NCBI GenBank assembly: GCA_019120525.1
Contig: DWUW01000268.1
Span: forward strand, 1 to 12,320
Direction of reading: 5' to 3'
DNA from: Candidatus Eisenbergiella stercorigallinarum
GTDB taxonomy: Bacteria > Bacillota > Clostridia > Lachnospirales > Lachnospiraceae
Length of the DNA: 12,320 nucleotides
Below the pieces are notes generated by a model. It had not been told where the DNA came from and did no database searches. It saw nothing but the letters and a program-made list of their open reading frames with translations. Made by a program: the position numbers and the translations under genes. This document shows, piece after piece, positions 7,268 to 12,320 of this stretch (the first letter of the stretch is position 1; the number at the start of each line of letters is the position of its first letter).

Positions 7268-7945
7268 ATGACAGGAAACAGGATCCTGGATCTGATGCTG
7301 GAATCCTTCGGGACGATCCTCCTGCCGGGTCTGACCATGACCCTGCCTCTGACGGCGATCTCCTTTGCGCTCGCGCTTGTGATCGCGGTGATCACCGCGC
7401 TGGTGCAGTTTGCGGATATCGGCGGGCTGAAGCAGCTCGCGCGCTTTTATGTGTGGGTGATCCGGGGAACGCCCCTTCTGGTACAGCTTTTCGTCGTGTT
7501 TTACGGTCTGCCGAACGTGGGCATCCTGATCGACCCCTTCCCGGCGGCCATTCTGGTGTTTTCCATCAACCAGGGCGCGTACTGCTCGGAAACCATCCGG
7601 GCGGCTCTGGAATCCGTGCCTGCCGGACAGATGGAGGCCGGACAGTGCGTGGGCATGAGCTACCTGCAGATCATCCGCAGGATCATCCTGCCCCAGGCCA
7701 TGCGCACCGCGTTCCCTCCCCTGTCCAATTCCCTCATCGGCCTGGTGAAGGATACCTCCCTGGCCGCTAATATCACAGTGGTGGAAATGTTCATGGCGAC
7801 CCAGAGGATCGTAGCGCGTACCTTTGAATCCCTTGCCCTTTACATAGAAGTCGGCCTGGTCTACCTGCTGTTCTGCACGGTCCTGACGAAGCTGCAGAGG
7901 ATCGGGGAGAAGAAGCTGGCTTCCTACGGCGGAAAACGGAGGTGA
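7268..7945 (+). CDS. Amino-acid ABC transporter permease, HisM/GlnP family
   Basis: Membrane channel subunit of a polar amino-acid importer, probably acting as a homodimer since only one permease gene is present. It has 225 residues with several hydrophobic segments (for example about 16-46, 70-82, 90-100 and 185-205). RGTPLLVQ (66-73) is a signature of this family, and the EAA loop that docks the ATPase lies at about 123-150 (EAGQCVGMSYLQIIRRIILP). The purine-rich GGAAGGAAG lies a rather long distance (about 12 nt) ahead of the ATG at 7268. The first gene of a tightly packed operon, it is followed by the ATPase after 4 nt. The substrate is inferred to be cystine or another sulfur amino acid because of the downstream lyase. 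Confidence 0.9.
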   Translation: MTGNRILDLMLESFGTILLPGLTMTLPLTAISFALALVIAVITALVQFADIGGLKQLARFYVWVIRGTPLLVQLFVVFYGLPNVGILIDPFPAAILVFSINQGAYCSETIRAALESVPAGQMEAGQCVGMSYLQIIRRIILPQAMRTAFPPLSNSLIGLVKDTSLAANITVVEMFMATQRIVARTFESLALYIEVGLVYLLFCTVLTKLQRIGEKKLASYGGKRR

Positions 7946-7949
7946 CGGT

Positions 7950-8723
7950 ATGGAAAACGACAGAATGCTCCAGGTACGGGGAATCCGGAAGTCCTTCGAC
8001 GGAACGGAGGTTTTAAAAGGCGTGGATCTGACGGTGAACCGGGGAGACGTGATCGCTGTCGTGGGCCCCAGCGGCTCGGGAAAGACCACGCTGCTTCGGT
8101 GCATGAATTTCCTGGAAACGGCGGACGCGGGAACCATGACCTTTGACGGACAGCTTTATACCTTCGGCCGCGTGAGAAAAAAGCAGATCGCCGGGCTGCG
8201 CAGGCGCACGGGCTTCGTGTTTCAGAATTACAATCTGTTCGCCAATAAGACGGCCCTGCAGAATGTCACGGAAGGGCTGATCGTGGCCCGGAAGGTCCCG
8301 AAGGAGGAAGCGGGACGCGTTGGGCGCGCGGCTCTGGACAAGGTGGGGCTTTCCGACCGGTATGACCATTATCCCTCCCAGCTGTCCGGCGGACAGCAGC
8401 AGCGCGTGGCGATCGCCCGCGCCATGGTGACGGATCCGGAGATCATCTATTTTGACGAACCCACATCGGCGCTGGATCCGGAGCTGACCGGGGAGGTGCT
8501 GGACGTCATGCGGAGCCTGGCCAGGGAGGGAAGGACCATGCTGGTGGTCACCCATGAGATGGGCTTTGCCCGAAACGTTTCCAGCCGCGTGATATTCATG
8601 GAAAACGGCGCGGTGGTGGAGGAAGCGTCCTCCGCCGACTTTTTTGAGCATCCGAAGGAAGCGCGTACGAAGGAATTCCTGCGTATGTTCCGGGACAAGG
8701 ATAAAGGAGAAGAAGGAGAATGA
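7950..8723 (+). CDS. Amino-acid ABC transporter ATP-binding protein (GlnQ/TcyC type)
   Basis: Cytoplasmic ATPase that powers the importer encoded on both sides. It has 257 residues, the usual size. Walker A GPSGSGKT is at 39-46, the Q-loop glutamine is Gln92, the signature LSGGQQQR spans 145-152, Walker B IIYFDE is at 165-170 followed by the D-loop SALD, and the switch histidine is His202 (VVTHE). All catalytic elements are intact. GGAGGTGA precedes the start, and the stop codon overlaps the start of the binding-protein gene (ATGA at 8720-8723), so translation is coupled. Members with this close GlnQ-like pattern carry polar amino acids. Confidence 0.92.
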   Translation: MENDRMLQVRGIRKSFDGTEVLKGVDLTVNRGDVIAVVGPSGSGKTTLLRCMNFLETADAGTMTFDGQLYTFGRVRKKQIAGLRRRTGFVFQNYNLFANKTALQNVTEGLIVARKVPKEEAGRVGRAALDKVGLSDRYDHYPSQLSGGQQQRVAIARAMVTDPEIIYFDEPTSALDPELTGEVLDVMRSLAREGRTMLVVTHEMGFARNVSSRVIFMENGAVVEEASSADFFEHPKEARTKEFLRMFRDKDKGEEGE

Positions 8724-9601
8724 ATGGAAAAATGAGAAAAAGAGGGAAGATCAGATGGACAGGGCTGCTTCTGGCCGCCCTCCTTGCTGCCGTAAGCCTC
8801 TGCGCCTGCGGCAGTGCCGCTTCGGATGCGCAGGATGCGGCTTCTGCGCAGACTGCAGCTGCGGGGGCTTCGGCCGGGGAGTCTTCGGAGCCGGACCTGC
8901 TGGATACGGTGCTGGAGAGGGGAACGCTCATCATCGGAACGGAAGGGACCTATTCCCCCAACAGCTATCATGATGAAAGCGGAGCTCTGGTGGGCTTTGA
9001 CGTGGAGGTGGCCGAAGGGATCGCGCAGCATCTCGGCGTGGAAGCGCAGTTCATGGAGGCGGAGTGGGACTCTCTGTTTGCCGCCATGGATTCCGGCCGC
9101 GTGGACATCGTGGTCAATGAAGTGGAATATTCCGAAGACCGGGCGGAAAAATATGATTTTTCCCAGCCCTATACCTACGTGCACGGAGCGCTGATGGTGG
9201 CTTCTGATAATGAAGACATCAGCGGCTTTGAGGATCTTGCGGGAAAGCGCGCGGCGCAGAACCTGACCAGCAGCTGGGGAAAGATGGCGGAGAGCTACGG
9301 TGCCGAGCTGGTGAGCGTGGATTCCGTGAGCCAGTGCGTGGAGCTTCTGCTTTCGGGCCGCGTGGATGCCACTCTGAACGCGGAAACCGCCTTTTCCAAT
9401 TATCTGAGCGTCAATCCCGACGCGGCGGTAAAGATTGTGGCTGAAACCGACTCCACCACCTCCTCCCTTGTTCCGGTGCCGAAGGGGAACGAACGCTTCC
9501 TTGCGGCCGTCAATGAGGCGCTGGACGAGATGCGGGAGTCCGGAAGGCTTTCCGAGATCAGCGAAAAATATTTCGGGATCGACGTGACACAGGAAAACTG
9601 A
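8720..9601 (+). CDS. Amino-acid ABC transporter substrate-binding lipoprotein (SBP family 3)
   Basis: Captures the amino acid outside the cell and delivers it to the permease. It has 293 residues. A basic start (KMRKRGKIRW) and a hydrophobic stretch end in a lipobox LCAC, so Cys30 should be lipid-anchored after signal cleavage. A low-complexity Ala/Ser-rich tether (about 31-58) leads to the binding fold. The family pattern is clear: RGTLIIGTEGTYSPNSYHDE at about 67-86, GFDVEVAEGIA (92-102), and SEDRAEKYDFSQPY, where Arg141 is the residue expected to grip the substrate carboxylate. Start ATG 8720 overlaps the ATPase stop; ATG 8732 is possible and would only remove four residues. The ligand class is amino acid, and cystine is an inference from context. 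Confidence 0.9.
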   Translation: MNGKMRKRGKIRWTGLLLAALLAAVSLCACGSAASDAQDAASAQTAAAGASAGESSEPDLLDTVLERGTLIIGTEGTYSPNSYHDESGALVGFDVEVAEGIAQHLGVEAQFMEAEWDSLFAAMDSGRVDIVVNEVEYSEDRAEKYDFSQPYTYVHGALMVASDNEDISGFEDLAGKRAAQNLTSSWGKMAESYGAELVSVDSVSQCVELLLSGRVDATLNAETAFSNYLSVNPDAAVKIVAETDSTTSSLVPVPKGNERFLAAVNEALDEMRESGRLSEISEKYFGIDVTQEN

Positions 9602-9627
9602 GGTTTTGGAACGGGAGGGCATGGAAA

Positions 9628-10806
9628 TTGACAGAAGCGTATGATTTTGACACAGCCGTTGACCGCAGGGGAACCGGCTCCCTGAAATGGGACGTGGCAG
9701 AAAACGAGCTTCCCATGTGGGTGGCGGATATGGATTTTCAGACCGCCCCCGCCGTGCGGGAAACGCTGGAGAGGCGCGCACGGCACGGCGTATTCGGCTA
9801 TGCCATCGTGCCGGACGCCTGGTATGAGGCCTATATGGGCTGGTGGAAGGACCGGCACGGCCTGAAGCTGGAAAAGGACTGGCTGATCTTTTGCACCGGC
9901 GTGGTGCCGGCCATATCCAGCATGGTCCGCAAGCTGACCACCCCGGCGGAAAAGGTGCTGATCCAGACGCCGGTCTACAACATTTTTTTCAATTCGATCC
10001 TGAACAATGGCCGTCAGGTGCTGGAGAGCCCGCTGGTTTATGAAAACGGCGGCTATCGGATCGACTTCGGGGATCTGGAACGGAAGCTGTCCGACCCGCA
10101 GACTACCCTGATGATCCTCTGCAATCCGCATAATCCGGTGGGGAAGATCTGGGACAGGGATACGTTGGAGCGGATCGGCGAGCTCTGCTTCCGGCATCAT
10201 GTGCGTGTCATTTCCGATGAGATCCACTGCGACCTCACCGCGCCGGGCTGCGCCTATGTGCCCTTTGCTTCGGTTTCGGAACACTGCCGGCAGATCAGCG
10301 TCACCTGCATCGCCCCCACGAAGGCCTTTAACCTGGCCGGCCTGCAGACGGCGGCGGTGGCGGTGCCCGACCCTTTCCTGCGCCATAAGGTGTGGCGCGG
10401 CCTGAACACCGACGAGGTGGCGGAGCCGAACGCCTTTGCCGTCGATGCCGCCGTTGCCGCGTTCACGCGGGGAGCGGACTGGCTGGACGCCCTGCGGGAA
10501 TATGTCTTTGAAAACAAGCGCCTTACGGAAGCGTTCGTGAAAGAAGAGATCCCTGGCGTGACGGCTGTTCCCTCACAGGCCACCTACCTCTCCTGGCTGG
10601 ACTGCACGGCCCTGTCCGCCCCCGCCGAAGAACTGGCTTCCTTCCTCCGGGAAAAGACGGGCCTCTACCTTTCCTCCGGCGAGCAGTACGGCGGCCAGGG
10701 AAAGTGGTTCCTGCGCCTGAACCTGGCCTGCCCCCGCGCCGTGGCTCAGGACGGCCTGCGGCGGCTGAAGGAAGGCATCCTGGCCTTTGAGGCGCGGAGA
10801 AAATAA
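9628..10806 (+). CDS. PLP-dependent C-S lyase / aminotransferase, PatB/MalY family
   Basis: Fold-type I PLP enzyme; PatB/MalY members cleave the C-S bond of cystathionine or related compounds to homocysteine (or a thiol), pyruvate and ammonia. It has 392 residues, normal for the family. The start is TTG at 9628, with GGGAGGG nine bases upstream; the nearby ATG at 9621 is out of frame and stops at once. It opens with YDFDTAVDRRGTGSLKWD, the characteristic MalY/PatB start, then PMWVADMDF. The cofactor lysine is Lys232 (TKAFNLAGLQ), with Asn169 (CNPHNPVG), Asp197 (ISDEIHCD) and the carboxylate-binding Arg363 (FLRLNLACPR) all present. It lies 26 nt after the binding-protein gene and completes the operon, which suggests that an imported sulfur amino acid is broken down here. 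MalY-like repression of maltose genes cannot be judged. Confidence 0.87.
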   Translation: MTEAYDFDTAVDRRGTGSLKWDVAENELPMWVADMDFQTAPAVRETLERRARHGVFGYAIVPDAWYEAYMGWWKDRHGLKLEKDWLIFCTGVVPAISSMVRKLTTPAEKVLIQTPVYNIFFNSILNNGRQVLESPLVYENGGYRIDFGDLERKLSDPQTTLMILCNPHNPVGKIWDRDTLERIGELCFRHHVRVISDEIHCDLTAPGCAYVPFASVSEHCRQISVTCIAPTKAFNLAGLQTAAVAVPDPFLRHKVWRGLNTDEVAEPNAFAVDAAVAAFTRGADWLDALREYVFENKRLTEAFVKEEIPGVTAVPSQATYLSWLDCTALSAPAEELASFLREKTGLYLSSGEQYGGQGKWFLRLNLACPRAVAQDGLRRLKEGILAFEARRK

Positions 10807-10814
10807 AAATAGCG

Positions 10815-10883
10815 TTCCGGCCTGGACCCGGCCCGTCCATCGCCGCAGGCGGAAATAGATGCCCCGAAAGAGAAAATTGGGGC
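10815..10883 (+). terminator. Two weak stem-loops after the C-S lyase gene, possible operon terminator
   Basis: The first pairs TTCCG-CCT (10815-10823, one bulged G) with AGGCGGAA (10847-10854) and encloses GGAC/GTCC (10824-10827 with 10835-10838). The second pairs GCCCCGA (10861-10867) with TTGGGGC (10877-10883) around an A-rich loop. Neither has a proper T-run, so termination is uncertain. No gene is seen between 10807 and 11105. Confidence 0.35.
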
Positions 10884-10912
10884 TTGCGCAAACGCTCCGT
10901 TTCTTATAGAAT
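10884..10912 (+). promoter_or_regulatory. Candidate promoter for the tRNA-Ser remnant and the tRNA beyond
   Basis: TTGCGC (10884-10889) and TAGAAT (10907-10912) are 17 bp apart, placing the start near 10919, about 16 nt before the tRNA-like sequence at 10935. This is a normal distance for a tRNA promoter. I see no good promoter closer to the intact tRNA at 11106, so this one may supply it by read-through. Confidence 0.5.
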
Positions 10913-10938
10913 ATAGTTGCTGTCCATAAGAAACGGAG
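10895..10938 (+). repeat. 13-bp inverted repeat abutting the tRNA-Ser remnant
   Basis: CTCCGTTTCTTAT (10895-10907) pairs perfectly with ATAAGAAACGGAG (10926-10938) around an 18-nt loop. The right arm contains the first four bases (GGAG) of the tRNA-like sequence. It overlaps the promoter's -10 box. Confidence 0.6.
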
Positions 10939-10975
10939 ATGTACTCAAGTGGTCGTAAGAGGTCGCACTCGAAAT
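10935..10975 (+). pseudogene. 5' half of a tRNA-Ser(CGA) gene, truncated after the anticodon loop
   Basis: The sequence GGAGATG-TACTCAAGTGGTCGTAAGAGG-TCGCA-CTCGAAA matches, part by part, the acceptor strand, D-arm, anticodon stem and anticodon loop of a serine tRNA. It aligns with the intact gene at 11106 (shared GGAGAT, CAAG, GGTCG and CTCGAAA). One base after the loop (10975) the similarity stops: the expected stem partner (TGCGA), long variable arm, T-arm and a CATCTCC acceptor strand are absent downstream. Its D-arm and anticodon stem differ from the intact copy, so it is not a simple recent duplication of that gene. It cannot make a tRNA. Confidence 0.6.
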
Positions 10976-11061
10976 CCAGAAGATTTTTGAGAAGTGGAAT
11001 GGATGAAAATCCTTTATTTATGCGGCTTCCGGGGCTTTTTGAAACATCCTGTTCCTGCTGT

Positions 11062-11098
11062 TCTATCCTCCTGTTCTTCCCATTTTCCGGAGGATAGA
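11062..11098 (+). repeat. 10-bp inverted repeat just upstream of tRNA-Ser
   Basis: TCTATCCTCC (11062-11071) pairs with GGAGGATAGA (11089-11098) around a 17-nt loop, ending seven bases before the tRNA. Its geometry resembles the inverted repeat before the truncated copy, though the sequence differs. No T-run follows. Confidence 0.5.
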
Positions 11099-11105
11099 CA
11101 TATCT

Positions 11106-11194
11106 GGAGATATACCCAAGAGGTCGAAGGGACCGCTCTCGAAAAGCGGCAGGTCGGTGATCCCGGCGCGTGGGTTCGAATCCCACTATCTCCG
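11106..11194 (+). tRNA. tRNA-Ser (anticodon CGA)
   Basis: Complete class II tRNA of 89 nt that reads UCG codons. Acceptor arm GGAGATA (11106-11112) pairs with TATCTCC (11187-11193), with discriminator G11194 as usual for serine. The anticodon stem CCGCT (11133-11137) pairs with AGCGG (11145-11149), and the loop CTCGAAA gives anticodon CGA at 11140-11142. A long variable arm follows, as expected for serine. The T-arm GTGGG-TTCGAAT-CCCAC is at 11170-11186. CCA is not encoded. The adjacent integrase suggests that the 3' end is an integration target. Confidence 0.93.
11170..11194 (+). other. Probable attachment site at the tRNA-Ser 3' end
   Basis: The T-arm and acceptor 3' strand lie at the boundary between GC-rich host genes and AT-richer DNA carrying a tyrosine recombinase, whose gene begins its 3' end only about 100 nt away. 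Tyrosine integrases commonly recombine at tRNA 3' ends and leave the tRNA intact. The duplicate core that would prove it must lie at the other end of the element, outside the window. Confidence 0.4.
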
Positions 11195-12320
11195 TTCATT
11201 ATTGGAAAGAAATATTCACACGACAGGGAATATAAAAATGTGGTAACAGGTAAATCCGTTGTTATAAGTATTTTAATGCGTGTGCGTCAGTTGCTGTTTA
11301 CAGAATTCTTGCAGAAATTTTGGAAGCGGCAACTCTTTTTGTAGAAAACTCCAAATGTCCATACATATTAACCGTGGTAGAGATTTCACTGTGGCCCATC
11401 CATTCCTGCACCTGTTCGATTGGGACTTCGCTTCCCATCAGCAACGCGGCAGTTGTATGGCGTAAATCATGGAAACGGATATGCCGCAGATTATTTTTTT
11501 CAAGGAACTTTCTGAACGCATCCGTTAAATAGCTCGGTTTCATAAGGTTCCCGACAGCGTCTACGAAAACGTATCCCAGATTTTCCGTATTATAGGATCG
11601 GCCGCACAATTTTCGATTTTCTTCCTGTTCGGCCTTTAGCGCTAGAAGTTTTGCTTTGATAACAGAAACAAGAGGGTACGTGCGAACACTGGAATCTGTT
11701 TTCCCCCTTTCCTTCTTAACAAGAACTTTTTTGCCTTTAACCCTGCATTCTGTCACGGTATTTCGCATCGAAAAGAAGTCATTATTAAAATCAATGAAAG
11801 GCCATTTGAGCCCGATGACTTCGCTTCGGCGTAGGGAATAGAAACAGGCCATTACAACAGCAAGTTCCAGTCTGGGATCATCGGCAAAACCAAACATTTC
11901 CTTGACCTCTACATCCGAATAGTAATCCCCCTTAAATTTGGGGCCTTTTGGGAATAATATCCCATCAGAGGGATTCGACGTAATCCAATGCCGGTCTTTG
12001 GCATAATTTAGCGCATTATGTATGGCAGCGTGATAATGTTTGACTGTTGATACTTTGACCCTTTCAAGCTGCTCCATATAAAAGGCTTTGATGTCATCCT
12101 GTGTCAGTTCACACAGCTTAAACACATGCCTGGAGAAATAGGGACGAATCGGAAAATTGATATTTGTCTCATAACCGGCATAGGTCGAGAGTTCATTGGT
12201 TCTCTGTTCCAACGTCTGTTCTGTGGCCAGCTTATATTTATAGTCAAGCCAAACATCAAGAAAATCAACGAAATCCATCTCAGGGCCAGGACCTGCTTTT
12301 ATATTTCTTTTCAGCGTAAC
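11195..12320. mobile_element. End of an integrative element (only the integrase end is visible)
   Basis: From just after tRNA-Ser to the right edge, base composition and codon use become visibly AT-richer than in the genes at 373-10806. The only gene is a leftward integrase whose 3' end faces the tRNA. The 103-nt gap 11195-11297 has no gene; it contains an ATATTC/GAATAT inverted repeat (11212-11217 with 11228-11233) and a GGTAA direct pair (11242-11246, 11249-11253), possible integrase or excisionase binding marks. The kind of element (prophage or conjugative) cannot be told. Confidence 0.55.
11298..12320 (-). CDS. int: Tyrosine recombinase / phage-type integrase (5' end beyond the window)
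   Basis: Site-specific recombinase that inserts and excises the element by cutting at attachment sites. The visible part has an N-terminal SAM-like core-binding domain (the first roughly 110 residues from the internal Met at 12278) and a catalytic domain. Counting from that Met, the catalytic set is complete: Arg150 (SLRRSEVIGLKW), Lys193 (RGKTDSSVRTYPL), His270 and Arg273 (RFHDLRHTTAALL), His296 (WMGHSEISTT) and nucleophile Tyr306 (NMYGHLEF). The frame remains open for 14 more codons upstream of 12278 to the window edge, and no ribosome site precedes that Met, so the true start, probably with an arm-binding N-terminal domain, lies outside. Its lower GC content than the left-hand genes supports acquisition by transfer. 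Confidence 0.9.
   Translation of the reverse strand, partial: VTLKRNIKAGPGPEMDFVDFLDVWLDYKYKLATEQTLEQRTNELSTYAGYETNINFPIRPYFSRHVFKLCELTQDDIKAFYMEQLERVKVSTVKHYHAAIHNALNYAKDRHWITSNPSDGILFPKGPKFKGDYYSDVEVKEMFGFADDPRLELAVVMACFYSLRRSEVIGLKWPFIDFNNDFFSMRNTVTECRVKGKKVLVKKERGKTDSSVRTYPLVSVIKAKLLALKAEQEENRKLCGRSYNTENLGYVFVDAVGNLMKPSYLTDAFRKFLEKNNLRHIRFHDLRHTTAALLMGSEVPIEQVQEWMGHSEISTTVNMYGHLEFSTKRVAASKISARIL

Noticed and set aside
8447..9781. Leftward open frame of 444 codons across the transporter genes
   Set aside because: It lies opposite the ATPase, binding-protein and lyase genes, all of which show intact motifs.
10975..11140. An intron splitting a tRNA-Ser at the anticodon loop
   Set aside because: The downstream tRNA is complete with its own 5' half, and the 130-nt stretch lacks group I intron core features.
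1..12320. CRISPR array, toxin-antitoxin pair or defence cluster
   Set aside because: No regularly spaced repeats, and no small gene pairs or defence-type domains in any credible frame.

Overview
The window looks like a chromosomal segment of a Gram-positive anaerobe of the Clostridia, most likely Lachnospiraceae. This rests on protein character: a family 4 alpha-galactosidase, a Firmicutes-style GlmM, a YesM/YesN-type two-component pair, a lipoprotein ABC amino-acid transporter, AGGAGG-type ribosome sites and frequent TTG starts. It also rests on the contrast between GC-rich genes and AT-rich promoter gaps. No species can be named from sequence alone. Nearly every gene from 373 to 10806 points right.

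Layout. Positions 1-152 may hold the 5' end of a leftward gene. An AT-rich divergent gap follows, then melA (373-1695, NAD/Mn-dependent alpha-galactosidase). A 249-nt gap with a long, strand-specific RNA hairpin leads to glmM (1945-3273), which makes GlcN-1-P for cell-wall precursors. Close behind are a membrane sensor kinase (3305-5152) and its AraC-type response regulator (5149-6678), translationally coupled through a TTGA overlap. A small HPr-like gene (6821-7060) is an independent unit with a near-consensus promoter and a 22-bp stem terminator.

A second promoter (7193-7221) drives a four-gene operon: ABC permease, ATPase, lipoprotein binding protein, and a PatB/MalY-type PLP C-S lyase (7268-10806). 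The combination fits uptake of a sulfur amino acid such as cystine, followed by cleavage of a C-S bond. That substrate is inferred from the neighbouring lyase, not read from the transporter itself.

From about 10810 the character changes. There are several hairpins, a promoter followed by a 41-nt 5' half of a tRNA-Ser gene that stops after the anticodon loop, then a complete tRNA-Ser(CGA) at 11106-11194. Beyond it lies visibly AT-richer DNA with a leftward tyrosine recombinase that runs off the right edge with all catalytic residues present. This is the typical arrangement at the end of an integrative element inserted at a tRNA gene; the rest of the element lies outside the window.

Most of the window is ordinary metabolism and regulation. 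The parts worth a second look are the broken tRNA-Ser half beside the intact tRNA and integrase, the degenerate HPr without its phosphorylatable histidine, and the hairpin ahead of glmM. I found no CRISPR array, toxin-antitoxin pair, defence cluster or clearly new system.
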